From Candidatus Aphodousia faecipullorum (GTDB lineage: Bacteria; Pseudomonadota; Gammaproteobacteria; Burkholderiales; Burkholderiaceae_F), in assembly GCA_018714205.1 (NCBI GenBank), contig DVNR01000003.1, positions 1-51,407 of the forward strand: a stretch of DNA of 51,407 nucleotides, given 5' to 3'. Shown piece by piece: positions 35,386-42,736 of this stretch. The position numbers and the translations under genes were made by a program. The notes beneath the pieces were generated by a model, which was not told the origin of the DNA, ran no database searches, and saw nothing but the letters and a program-made list of their open reading frames with translations. Position 1 is the first letter of the stretch, and each line of letters opens with the position of its first letter.

Positions 35386-35555
35386 AACTTATAAACTTGT
35401 TATTTCAAACGCGGTTCGTTTACGAGAAATTTTTAGGTAGGTTCGCCGAGGTTCGAAACCCGCGTTTGATGCAATTCCAGGTAATCTGGAACGTTTTTTG
35501 AATTGTCAATTTTCAGAAAATGAAATTCAGCAGATGGATCGAGTGTTGCACTAAG
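35386..35555 (+). pseudogene. Probable remnant of a MarR-like regulator gene
   Basis: Between the two identical operators lies a stretch with AAGGA ahead of it and a terminator after it, but no intact gene. One frame stays open to a TAA at 35553-35555 and ends NLERFLNCQFSENEIQQMDR, which looks like the C-terminal helices of a MarR-family regulator. Its upstream part is interrupted by a stop, and the neighbouring frame carries other open codons. The stretch also holds an inverted repeat. At about 170 bases it is far shorter than a whole marR gene. A deleted autoregulated repressor is the simplest reading, offered with low confidence. Confidence 0.35.
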
Positions 35556-35578
35556 CAGCCCCAATCACTGACTGAATG

Positions 35579-35603
35579 AACCGCTCTCAGGTAGAGCGGT
35601 TTT
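35579..35603 (+). terminator. Terminator after the regulator remnant
   Basis: AACCGCTCT (35579-35587) pairs perfectly with AGAGCGGTT (35593-35601) around a five-base loop, followed by a short T run. It shows that a transcription unit once ended here, ahead of the cupin gene. Confidence 0.75.
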
Positions 35604-35616
35604 AACAATATAAATA

Positions 35617-35630
35617 GTTCGATATCGAAC
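35617..35630. promoter_or_regulatory. Palindromic operator GTTCGATATCGAAC (site 2)
   Basis: The second perfect copy, 254 bases after the first, within TATAAATAGTTCGATATC and directly ahead of the cupin ribosome binding site (AAAGGAG). Binding here would block transcription of the cupin gene. Confidence 0.7.
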
Positions 35631-35642
35631 AAAGGAGAAAAA

Positions 35643-36026
35643 ATGTCTAACGTTCAATTTGCCCACGTGGATTTCAATGCGCCCAGAACAGAGTTGCACG
35701 ATTTGCTAAATTTGACTGGCGCCGAAGTCTCCATCAACCGGTTGCCAGCCGGTGTGAGTGTTCCTTTTGTCCATGCTCATACTGAGAACGAGGAACTTTA
35801 TGTGGTTTTGGATGGCTCTGGAGTGGTTTTTGTCGATGGAGTGGAAAAGGCGATTGCAAAAGGAGATTGCTTCCGTATCGCTCCGGAAGGTCAACGCTGC
35901 TTGAAGGCCTCTGAGCAATCGCCATTGACTTATCTTTGCCTGCAGACGAAGGTCGGTAGTCTGTCGCATTTCACGATGACTGACGCGGTGGTTCGAGAGG
36001 ATTTCACGAAGCCGTCTTGGCTTTAA
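35643..36026 (+). CDS. Small cupin-domain protein
   Basis: This 127-residue protein is a single cupin barrel. The first metal-binding motif is seen in PFVHAHTENEELYVVLDGSG (about residues 41-60, supplying His, His and Glu), and the second is weak (FRIAPEGQRCLKA). No signal peptide is present. AAAGGAG lies at normal spacing and the palindromic operator overlaps the promoter. Cupins of this size can be isomerases, dioxygenases or small-molecule binding proteins; context with a MarR-type operator suggests a response to quinones, aldehydes or oxidants, but this is inference. Confidence 0.82.
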   Translation: MSNVQFAHVDFNAPRTELHDLLNLTGAEVSINRLPAGVSVPFVHAHTENEELYVVLDGSGVVFVDGVEKAIAKGDCFRIAPEGQRCLKASEQSPLTYLCLQTKVGSLSHFTMTDAVVREDFTKPSWL

Positions 36027-36038
36027 TTCGGTTGGTGG

Positions 36039-36063
36039 TGGCTATTCATTTTTTGAATAGCCA
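36039..36063. terminator. Convergent terminator between cupin and merR genes
   Basis: TGGCTATTCA (36039-36048) pairs perfectly with TGAATAGCCA (36054-36063) around a TTTTT loop. It abuts the merR stop. Confidence 0.78.
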
Positions 36064-36423
36064 TCATCTAATATCTTGTTTTTGTGTAAGTTTTTTGTGA
36101 ATTTGTCGAAGGTACTTTTCTGCCCTATCGAGAGATTCCCGTTGCTTTTGCAATTCAGACAAGTAATTTTCAACATTTTGCAGTAGCCATTCGCTTCCCA
36201 ATTGTGGGTTGTCCATAAACTGTATCACACGGACGATGCATTCCAATTTCATTCCGTTAGAACGACATGCCATAATGAGTTGCAATCGTTTAAGATCGGA
36301 AGACGTGTAAATTCGTTGGCCTCCCAAATTGCGGGCTATGCTTTTCAATAAACCCTTAGATTCGTAAAAACGAATGGTTCCAATAGGACAACCTGTTATT
36401 TGAGAAAGTTCGCCGATACGCAT
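36064..36423 (-). CDS. MerR-family transcription regulator
   Basis: A 119-residue MerR-type activator. The N-terminal winged helix is clear (MRIGELSQITGCPIGTIRFY, ESKGLL, GGQRIYTSSDLKRLQLIM), followed by the dimerisation helix (about residues 76-112). The C-terminal effector loop is short and lacks a typical metal-binding cysteine cluster, so a heavy-metal role is not certain; it resembles CadR/PbrR-like regulators in length. AGGAAA precedes the ATG. It lies downstream of the P-type ATPase gene on the same strand, behind a terminator, with its own palindrome upstream. Confidence 0.85.
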   Translation of the reverse strand: MRIGELSQITGCPIGTIRFYESKGLLKSIARNLGGQRIYTSSDLKRLQLIMACRSNGMKLECIVRVIQFMDNPQLGSEWLLQNVENYLSELQKQRESLDRAEKYLRQIHKKLTQKQDIR

Positions 36424-36438
36424 CTGTATTTCCTATAA

Positions 36439-36451
36439 ACCGATTATCGGT
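36439..36451. promoter_or_regulatory. Palindrome ACCGATTATCGGT upstream of merR
   Basis: A perfect 6-1-6 palindrome 15 bases before the merR start, next to TATAGG on the minus strand. It is the probable autoregulatory operator of the MerR protein. Confidence 0.5.
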
Positions 36452-36466
36452 CAAGACTGTTGATCG

Positions 36467-36497
36467 AAAAAAGGAGGAATAGCTCCACTATTCCTCC
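36467..36497 (-). terminator. Terminator of the metal ATPase gene
   Basis: GGAGGAATAG (36473-36482) pairs perfectly with CTATTCCTCC (36488-36497), followed by six T on the minus strand. Confidence 0.92.
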
Positions 36498-36512
36498 AAG
36501 TTTGGATCAAGG

Positions 36513-38399
36513 TTACAAGTTTTTAACAAAAAGTGCTCTGATGGCGTTCAATATGGCCAGAATCATCACTCCAACGTCTGCAAAAATAGCCATCCACATA
36601 TTCGCCAGACCTAAAGCGCCCAGAATCAAACAGGCGACTTTAATGCCGATCGCAAACCAAATGTTTTCTTTGACAATGGCCAGGCACTTGCGGGAAATCT
36701 TGATGCCTTTGGCAATTTTTATCGGATCATCGTCCATTAAGACCACGTCAGCGGCTTCAATGGCGGCGTCCGAACCCATCGCACCCATGGCGATGCCGAT
36801 ATCTGCTCGAGATAGGACTGGAGCGTCGTTGATGCCATCACCGACAAATGCAAGCTTTCCATGCGATGGATTTTGAGCGATCAACTCTTCAACAATGCGA
36901 ACTTTGTCTGAGGGCATCAATTCGCTTCTAACTTCGTCAATGCCGAGTTCCTTAGCGACTCGCTCTGCTACCATTTTGCTATCGCCTGTGAGCATCACGG
37001 TCTTTTTCACTCCGGCCTTTTTTACAGCCTCAATTGCCTCTTTCGCATGTGCTTTGATTCGATCAGCAATAACGATATGGCCACTGTACTCACCATTTAT
37101 GGCCACGTGAACGATGGTTCCAACACTGTGACAGGCAAGGGGTTTTACATGAAGGCGATTCATCAATTTTTCGTTACCAGCGGCAATTTGTAATTCATCA
37201 ATTTGAGCAATGACACCCTCTCCGCCAATTTCCTGAATGTCTTTAATTCGTTGACGATTCAGTGGCAAACCATAAGCCTTTTGTAAACTTTTGCTGATGG
37301 GGTGAGAAGAGGCGCTTTCAGCAAGGGCCGCCAATTCCAGCAATTTCTTTTCTTGGATTTTGTTGTGGTGAATGCCAACCACTTCAAAAACCCCTTCCGT
37401 TAAAGTGCCTGTTTTATCGAAAACCAAGACTTTAGTTTGCGATAAATTCTCCAAGTAGTTTGAACCCTTGACCAAAATACCTTGGTTGCTGGCTCCGCCG
37501 ATGCCAGCAAAAAAACTGAGCGGAATACTGATCACAAGCGCGCAAGGACAACTAATGACTAAAAATACAAGGGCGCGGTAAATCCAGTCATCCCATTGAG
37601 CATCAATGCCCATTCCAAATAAGCGGACCAAAGGAGGGATGATAGCCAAGGCCAACGCGCTGAAAAAGACAATCGGTGTATAGACTCGGGCAAAGCGGGT
37701 AATAAACGCTTCGGAGCGAGATTTGCGCGAACTCGCATTTTCGACTAATTCAAGTATCTGGGAAACTGTGGAATCACCGAAGAGTTTCGTGGTTTTAATT
37801 TTCAGCAACCCGGATAAATTGATGCAACCGCTTGTGATTTCATCATTGACACCGATTGGACGTGGAAGGCTTTCGCCGGTGAGCGCGCTGGTATTAAGGT
37901 TAGATTGGCCTTCAATAACGATGCCGTCCAATGGAACTTTTTCGCCGGGTTGAACGACAATCGTATCGCCCACCTTAATTTCGTCAGGGTCAACTTTAAC
38001 CAGCTTCCCATCTCTTTCTATATTGGCATAATCGGGTCGAATATCCATTAATTGGCTGATGTTTTTACGGCTTTTCCCTACTGCATAACCTTGAAACCAT
38101 TCGCCGATTTGGTAAAAAAGCATGACAGCCACAGCTTCCGTGTAATCACCGGTATTGTCATATAAAGCGATAGCGATAGCGCCTAATGTGGCGACTGTCA
38201 TCAGGAAGTTTTCGTCAAAAATTCGGCCGTTGGAAATACCTTTGGCGGCTTTAAGCAAAATGTCGTAACCGACGATGAGATAGGGAATTAAAAACAACCC
38301 GAGGCGTAAATAGCCCGTCACAGGCGATACAACCAGCGCGATTAAAAGCGCAGACGCAACGATGATGCGCAGGAGCATCGATTTTTGTTTCGCCTTCAT
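36513..38399 (-). CDS. Heavy-metal P1B-type ATPase (Zn/Cd/Pb exporter type)
   Basis: This 628-residue inner membrane pump expels divalent metals. Visible motifs in order are TGES in the actuator domain, the membrane metal-site ISCPCALVIS, the phosphorylation site DKTGTLTEG, the nucleotide-binding HP of SASSHPISK and the hinge GDGINDAPVLSRADIG. About eight membrane spans are expected. The usual N-terminal metal-binding domain is absent, and is supplied as a separate 72-residue protein upstream. CPC with nearby lysine and aspartate near the C terminus suggests the ZntA/CadA group. It is preceded by an ArsR-type operator and followed by a strong terminator. Confidence 0.92.
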   Translation of the reverse strand: MKAKQKSMLLRIIVASALLIALVVSPVTGYLRLGLFLIPYLIVGYDILLKAAKGISNGRIFDENFLMTVATLGAIAIALYDNTGDYTEAVAVMLFYQIGEWFQGYAVGKSRKNISQLMDIRPDYANIERDGKLVKVDPDEIKVGDTIVVQPGEKVPLDGIVIEGQSNLNTSALTGESLPRPIGVNDEITSGCINLSGLLKIKTTKLFGDSTVSQILELVENASSRKSRSEAFITRFARVYTPIVFFSALALAIIPPLVRLFGMGIDAQWDDWIYRALVFLVISCPCALVISIPLSFFAGIGGASNQGILVKGSNYLENLSQTKVLVFDKTGTLTEGVFEVVGIHHNKIQEKKLLELAALAESASSHPISKSLQKAYGLPLNRQRIKDIQEIGGEGVIAQIDELQIAAGNEKLMNRLHVKPLACHSVGTIVHVAINGEYSGHIVIADRIKAHAKEAIEAVKKAGVKKTVMLTGDSKMVAERVAKELGIDEVRSELMPSDKVRIVEELIAQNPSHGKLAFVGDGINDAPVLSRADIGIAMGAMGSDAAIEAADVVLMDDDPIKIAKGIKISRKCLAIVKENIWFAIGIKVACLILGALGLANMWMAIFADVGVMILAILNAIRALFVKNL

Positions 38400-38419
38400 T
38401 ATTTTTATCCTTTTTATTA

Positions 38420-38435
38420 TTAAGTAACCATTTAA
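38420..38435. promoter_or_regulatory. ArsR-type operator upstream of the metal ATPase (site 1)
   Basis: TTAAGTAACCATTTAA matches the other two sites of this region at 13 of 16 positions and lies about 20 bases before the ATPase start, after the terminator of the HMA gene. It indicates independent ArsR control of the ATPase. Confidence 0.65.
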
Positions 38436-38445
38436 TTGTTGGATC

Positions 38446-38476
38446 TTAAAAAAGCACCACGCGTGATGGTGCTTTG
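38446..38476 (-). terminator. Terminator of the HMA-domain gene
   Basis: AAGCACCA (38452-38459) pairs perfectly with TGGTGCTT (38467-38474), followed on the minus strand by a T run. It separates the HMA gene from the ATPase gene. Confidence 0.85.
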
Positions 38477-38488
38477 TGTGATGAGGGA

Positions 38489-38707
38489 CTAAAGCGAAAT
38501 TTCGCAGTCCGGCTCGACTTTTTTACATTCGGACAAAACCGTCTTCATGACTGATTTGACATCTACGCCATCTTCAAAGGTGACAATCATTTTTTGCGTC
38601 ATAAAGTTAACAGTAACTGAGGCTACGCCAGCAACCTTTGAGGCGGCTTGTTCCATTAATTGAGCGCAATTGGCGCAATCGACTTCAATTTCGAATGTTT
38701 TTTTCAT
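38489..38707 (-). CDS. Stand-alone heavy-metal-associated (HMA) domain protein
   Basis: A 72-residue protein with one ferredoxin-like HMA fold. The metal-binding motif is CANC in VDCANCAQLMEQAA (about residues 10-17), in place of the usual MxCxxC. A Cys in SECKKVEPDCEI near the C terminus may add ligands. It corresponds to the N-terminal metal domain that is missing from the ATPase beside it, so it may act as a metallochaperone handing metal to the pump. The gene is divergent from the arsR gene and has its own operator and terminator. Confidence 0.88.
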   Translation of the reverse strand: MKKTFEIEVDCANCAQLMEQAASKVAGVASVTVNFMTQKMIVTFEDGVDVKSVMKTVLSECKKVEPDCEISL

Positions 38708-38730
38708 GATAGGCTCCTTAGATTTATCAA

Positions 38731-38746
38731 TTAAACAATCATTTAA
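38731..38746. promoter_or_regulatory. ArsR-type operator upstream of the HMA gene (site 2)
   Basis: TTAAACAATCATTTAA lies 24 bases before the HMA start. Its reverse complement differs from site 3 at a single position. Confidence 0.72.
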
Positions 38747-38789
38747 TCTATAAATGGAAATATAATCGCAATGTTAAAAGATGTCAAGA

Positions 38790-38805
38790 TTAAATAATTG
38801 TTTAA
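38790..38805. promoter_or_regulatory. ArsR-type operator at the arsR start (site 3)
   Basis: TTAAATAATTGTTTAA ends three bases before the regulator's ATG, inverted relative to site 2. This placement implies tight autorepression. Confidence 0.72.
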
Positions 38806-38808
38806 TTT

Positions 38809-39168
38809 ATGAGCTCAGACTTTCATTTTCCCCATCAGCATGGTCATCATGATGAAATGGCAGAGGTTCTACCGAATACCGAGCGATTTGACGCGGTCGC
38901 CAATGTTTTTAAGCAGTTAAGTGATCCCGTGCGTTGCAGAATTTTTTTACTGTTATGTCACTCTGAAGAATGCGTGATTAATGTAGCTGCCTTCATGGAA
39001 ATGAGCAGTCCGGCGGTTGCACATCATTTGCGGTTATTAAAATTCGCCGGTTTAGTCCAGAGCCGTCGAGAGGGGAAAGAAGTATTTTATCGCGCGGCCG
39101 ATTCCGAGTTGGCCCAAGCTTTGCACCATATGATTGAAAAGGTCATGCATCTATCGTGTGCAAAATAG
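38809..39168 (+). CDS. ArsR/SmtB-family metal-responsive repressor
   Basis: This 119-residue repressor senses a heavy metal and controls the adjacent efflux genes. The N terminus is His-rich (FHFPHQHGHHDEM), followed by the winged helix (about residues 25-92) with the helix-turn-helix MEMSSPAVAHHLRLLKFAGL. The segment LLCHSEECVINVA resembles the alpha-3 site of this family, and DSELAQALHHMIEKVMH could form the alpha-5 metal site seen in SmtB and CzrA. The product therefore probably senses Zn, Cd or Pb rather than arsenite. No Shine-Dalgarno is seen; the operator occupies the region just before ATG, so translation may be leaderless or near so. Confidence 0.9.
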   Translation: MSSDFHFPHQHGHHDEMAEVLPNTERFDAVANVFKQLSDPVRCRIFLLLCHSEECVINVAAFMEMSSPAVAHHLRLLKFAGLVQSRREGKEVFYRAADSELAQALHHMIEKVMHLSCAK

Positions 39169-39242
39169 TTCCCAACCGCTCTTGAAGCGGCAGTAACTAG
39201 AAATCTTATTCTTCTTTATGTGATGCATTTTTAAAGGAGAAT

Positions 39243-39422
39243 ATGACAATGTTATTTAAGTTAATTCGTAACACCACGTCCATTGTGACTTTTGCAGGAA
39301 AACGCCTTCTAATTGGCCCGATGGCACCTATCCCATTATTCCTGACGCATTGCAATTTTGATTATTTGACGAAACGGTCATGCAATGCCTACCCCAATGC
39401 TGAAGAAGCAGTTTTGGCATGA
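39243..39422 (+). CDS. Small open reading frame, 59 residues, unknown
   Basis: ATG 39243 follows AAAGGAGA at ideal spacing, and the frame runs to TGA at 39420-39422. The peptide begins MTMLFKLIRNTTS and contains a mildly hydrophobic stretch (LLIGPMAPIPLFLTHC), two cysteines and an acidic C terminus ending EEAVLA. I do not recognise it. It could be a real small protein of the metal cluster or the intact 5' end of a decayed gene, because open but frameshifted sequence follows up to the terminator. Confidence 0.4.
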   Translation: MTMLFKLIRNTTSIVTFAGKRLLIGPMAPIPLFLTHCNFDYLTKRSCNAYPNAEEAVLA

Positions 39423-39710
39423 AAAAGGGGTTCCCATGATGTTAGAGCTCTGACTGAAAAAGAAACTGTAAATTTGCGGGCTCGAGAAAAAAGGTTGTAA
39501 CACTCCTTTCAGAAAATCCATGTTACACGATGGTCAAGCTTTCCGAAAAAAAACGGGGCATGAATCTAAAAAATCATTATCCCATTGAAAAAATAAAAGA
39601 AATGAACCCAACTGAAAGAGTTGGCTCGGACAAAAAAGACTGCTGGAAAGTGTTTTGTTGATGCGTTGCTGAGAAGTCAGGGGACTTTAAATAGAGTCTT
39701 CCCCGGGCTA

Positions 39711-39743
39711 ATCCAAATTGTGTTTCAAAATTTGGATCTTTTT
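39711..39743 (+). terminator. Terminator of the unit downstream of arsR
   Basis: ATCCAAATT (39711-39719) pairs perfectly with AATTTGGAT (39729-39737), followed by C and five T. It shows that plus-strand transcription through the small-ORF stretch ends here. Confidence 0.85.
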
Positions 39744-39904
39744 CTTGCGAGTTAGTTGAAATGATCTAATAGGAGTCAACTGAAAATACAGATAACTAAA
39801 TGGGACTTTTCCTTCAAAAGGACAACTCTTTGAACGCAAACCCTAGTGAGTTGGGGATTTATTGCTTTCTACAATAAGTCGAAATTTCTTACTAGGGAGC
39901 CAAT

Positions 39905-41170
39905 ATGTCTTTAACATTTTGGGCAGCGATCTTTATTGTTTTATTAGCATTGGTTGCGCTATTGAAGCGGTATGAAACTCGCTTAGTTCTGTGTTTGTCG
40001 GGTCTGGCAATGTGTATTGTTGCCATGGATCCAATGGCGGCTTACAACCAGTTTGCCAAGTCAATGACAACTGGTAACCTGATTCAATCAATTTGCTCTG
40101 CCATGGGTTTTGCATTTTTGGTGGGTTACACTAAATGCGATATTCATTTGGTTCAATTACTAACTCGTCCTGTTAAATCACTGGGTCTTTTCCTCATTCC
40201 ATGCAGTGCGCTTTTGACAACAATTGTCAATGCGGCAATCCCGTCGGCTGCTGGCTGTGCTGCCGCCGTCGGAGCAACGCTCATTCCTTTAATGATTCGT
40301 TCTGGTATCAGTCCCGCAGGTGCAGCCGCAGCTGTTTTAATCGGGACTTATGGTTCGAACTTTAACCCTGGTGGTGCACACCCAGTGATGATTTCTGGTA
40401 TGGCAGGCATTGATCCGATGCAATATACTATTGATTATTCGATAACTTATGCAACGGTCTCTTTGGTTGGGATCATCATGATCACAGTGGTGGAATTTAT
40501 TCTCAAAGACTACCGGAAGACGAATCCTAACGAAGCTGTGAAACTTGATATCAAGTCTGTTGCTGTAGAAAAGGTCAATGTTTTGTTTGCCATCGCTCCG
40601 TTGGTGCCTCTTGTGATTTTGCTCCTAGGAAATACCTACGTTCCCGCTATCCGCATGGGAGTGGCTCAAGCTATGTTGATTGGTGTCACTTACACAATGC
40701 TTGTGACGCGGGTCAATCCTCAGAAAGCGTTTTCAGAATTTTTCACCGGAGCTGGCAAAGGGTACGGGAATGTGCTCGGCATCATTATTGCGGCAGGTGT
40801 TTTTGCGTGTGGTCTTCGCGAAACTGGAGTAGTAGGCGCTTTGATTGAAGCTCTCAAGCATGCTAATGAATATGCTCGTGTTGGCGGTGCCTCTGGGACT
40901 TTTTTAATGGCAGTTCTTACCGGTTCCGCTGACGCTGCAATTTTTGCCTTTAATGAGGCTGTAACTCCGCACGCAGCAGAATTCGGCATGACAATCACCG
41001 ATTTGGGCAACGTTGTATCCACTGCAGGACAATTGGGGCGCACGATGAGCCCGATTGCAGGTGTTGTCATTTTGCTGGCAGGGATGGCCCAGGTTTCTCC
41101 GATGGATCTGGTCAAACGAACCGCTGTGCCAATGATCACGGCCTGGTTGGTGTTGATTCTCTTTTTCTAG
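39905..41170 (+). CDS. DcuC-family carrier (copy 4)
   Basis: A 421-residue polytopic membrane carrier beginning MSLTFWAAIFIVLLALVALL. It shares long identical stretches with copy 2 (KRYETRLVLC, AAYNQFAKSMTTGNLIQSIC, NFNPGGAHPVMISGMAGI), so these are recent paralogues. One difference is GSADAAIFAFNEAVTPHA, where the other copies read GSGDAA. AGGGAG precedes the ATG. It is followed by an AbgA-like M20 gene and a GntR gene on the same strand, giving a compact transport-hydrolysis-regulation unit that parallels the first island. The transported substrate is probably what the M20 enzyme uses or releases. Confidence 0.87.
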   Translation: MSLTFWAAIFIVLLALVALLKRYETRLVLCLSGLAMCIVAMDPMAAYNQFAKSMTTGNLIQSICSAMGFAFLVGYTKCDIHLVQLLTRPVKSLGLFLIPCSALLTTIVNAAIPSAAGCAAAVGATLIPLMIRSGISPAGAAAAVLIGTYGSNFNPGGAHPVMISGMAGIDPMQYTIDYSITYATVSLVGIIMITVVEFILKDYRKTNPNEAVKLDIKSVAVEKVNVLFAIAPLVPLVILLLGNTYVPAIRMGVAQAMLIGVTYTMLVTRVNPQKAFSEFFTGAGKGYGNVLGIIIAAGVFACGLRETGVVGALIEALKHANEYARVGGASGTFLMAVLTGSADAAIFAFNEAVTPHAAEFGMTITDLGNVVSTAGQLGRTMSPIAGVVILLAGMAQVSPMDLVKRTAVPMITAWLVLILFF

Positions 41171-41222
41171 TTATTAGCAGGCTTGATAGGTTTTCTCTGT
41201 AAGTTGTGAGAGAGTAGATACT

Positions 41223-42497
41223 ATGCAAAATTCATATATTGAAGAAATGATACAAGACCGTCGATGTCTACATCGTCGCCCAGAATTGGGATGGACAGAA
41301 TTTGAAACAACAGCACTCATTGTTAAGCGACTTCGTAGGCTCGGTTTTCAGGTTCTTTTGGGTACGCATTATCTGAACCCTAAATTCATTATGGGGCGAG
41401 ATGAGTCTGCGGTAGAACAGGCGATGCAGAGGGCTTTAGAAAACGGTGTAGACGAGGCGTTTCTTAATGAAACGGAACGATATACGGGATGTGTCGGTAT
41501 TTACAAAACTGGTCGTCCAGGTCCTGTGACGGCATTCCGGTTTGATATTGATGCGCTTCCCATTGAGGAAACTGATGCTGCGGATCATGAAGCTAATCTT
41601 GCTGGGTATCGCTCCGAGCGCAAAGGTTTGATGCATGCTTGCGGCCATGACGGCCATACGGCAGTTGGACTGGCGGTGGCCCACTGGATAAGCGATCGGC
41701 GGGATAATCTTTGTGGCACCATTAAGCTCATTTTCCAGCCAGCCGAGGAAGGCACCCGAGGCGCTCTACCTATTGCAGAAAGCGGCATTTTGGACGACGT
41801 TGATTTTATGATCGGCTCGCATATTGGGAATTGTTGCCGTTTGGGTGAAGTGGGCATTTGTTTGGGGGGATCCTTAGCAACAACAAAACTTGATGTGAAC
41901 TTTACGGGATTGGCAGCGCATGCCGGACTAGCGCCGGAAAAGGGTAGGAACGCTTTGTTTGCTGCCTGCAATGCAGCAACAACTTTGGCAGGGATTCCCC
42001 GTAATAGCCAAGGCAGTACAAGAATTTCCGTCGGGAAACTCGTCGCTGGTGAAAGTCGTAATGTCATCCCTGTTCATGCCTATATGCAGGTAGAGGTGCG
42101 TGGGGAGACAGAGGAGGTCAACGATTACATGACCGAAAACGTCAAACGCATCTCCACCAATATTGCCAAAGCTTATGACGTGAAATGTGATTGCCAAATA
42201 GTAGGGCGCGCTACCACTCTGTTGTCGACTCAAAAGGCATGTGCTGTGCTTGAGAAAGTCGCCAAAAATCTCGATGGAGTATCTAGCGTCAGGAATATTG
42301 AAAAGGTGGCCGGTTCAGAAGACTGTACTTGGTTGATTCGCAAAGTGGTTAAGCACGGAGGCGAAGGGGCTATGTTCTTGTTTGGATGCAATCACAATGG
42401 TCATCACCGTAGTGATTTTTCGATACAGGATAGAGAAAGTTTACCCATTGGATTTGGAATGTTTACCGGATTTTTAAGTGAGGTCAACATGAAATAA
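41223..42497 (+). CDS. M20-family amidohydrolase, AbgA-like (copy 3)
   Basis: A 424-residue cytoplasmic zinc hydrolase with AbgA-like features: RRCLHRRPELGWTEFETT, the insert MGRDESAVEQAMQRALENG, FRFDIDALPIEE, the metal site HACGHDGHTAVG, FQPAEEGTRGA with the catalytic glutamate and a C-terminal HHRSDF. It is closest to copy 1 (for example TLAGIPRNSQGSTRIS and SEDCTWLIRKV) but keeps the canonical DIDALP that copy 1 has lost. It lies 52 bases after the carrier gene and is followed by a terminator. Which amide it cleaves is not known. Confidence 0.88.
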   Translation: MQNSYIEEMIQDRRCLHRRPELGWTEFETTALIVKRLRRLGFQVLLGTHYLNPKFIMGRDESAVEQAMQRALENGVDEAFLNETERYTGCVGIYKTGRPGPVTAFRFDIDALPIEETDAADHEANLAGYRSERKGLMHACGHDGHTAVGLAVAHWISDRRDNLCGTIKLIFQPAEEGTRGALPIAESGILDDVDFMIGSHIGNCCRLGEVGICLGGSLATTKLDVNFTGLAAHAGLAPEKGRNALFAACNAATTLAGIPRNSQGSTRISVGKLVAGESRNVIPVHAYMQVEVRGETEEVNDYMTENVKRISTNIAKAYDVKCDCQIVGRATTLLSTQKACAVLEKVAKNLDGVSSVRNIEKVAGSEDCTWLIRKVVKHGGEGAMFLFGCNHNGHHRSDFSIQDRESLPIGFGMFTGFLSEVNMK

Positions 42498-42535
42498 TGG
42501 AATGATATTAAGTTTGGGAAGAAATAAAGAATTAG

Positions 42536-42581
42536 GTGCCAAGAAATCCTGTGGTCAAACATGAGAGGAATTGGCACTTTT
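42536..42581 (+). terminator. Probable terminator of the dcuC copy 4 - M20 copy 3 unit
   Basis: GTGCCAA (42536-42542) pairs with TTGGCAC (42571-42577), with additional inner pairing, followed by four T. Confidence 0.65.
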
Positions 42582-42647
42582 AATTTATTAAAGAATTCAT
42601 TCAGTATTCTTTTGGCTCGCTAAATCTCTGATTAGGGATCAACCTCA

Positions 42648-42661
42648 AACGGTTAACTGTT
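42648..42661. promoter_or_regulatory. Imperfect GTTAAC palindrome upstream of gntR copy 3
   Basis: AACGGTTAACTGTT carries the GTTAAC core of the island operators with partly matching arms, 76 bases before the regulator start. It may be an autoregulatory site. Confidence 0.4.
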
Positions 42662-42736
42662 ATTGAAAATTCTTATTTGTTTTCTGTATAACTCGGCAGT
42701 TTCGATGATTTGTTCAAAATTTAAAGGAGCTTGACG

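Larger units (their letters stand above)
39169..39904. other. Gene-poor stretch between arsR and dcuC copy 4
   Basis: It contains one small open frame with a good ribosome binding site (39243-39422), a second short frame (39560-39661), and a strong terminator at 39711-39743. Between these, open codons shift frame repeatedly, which looks like decayed coding DNA. The last 160 bases before the carrier gene hold an AGTTGA/TCAACT inverted repeat (about 39756-39782), perhaps the regulator site. Confidence 0.5.

Noticed and set aside
35405-35470. A GGTTCGAAACC sequence resembling a tRNA T-arm
   Set aside because: No anticodon arm, D-arm or acceptor pairing can be built around it; the stretch is better explained by an inverted repeat in a decayed gene.
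16954-42497. Whether the duplicated carrier and hydrolase genes are a composite transposon
   Set aside because: No flanking insertion sequences, terminal inverted repeats or transposase genes are seen; paralogue duplication is the simpler reading.
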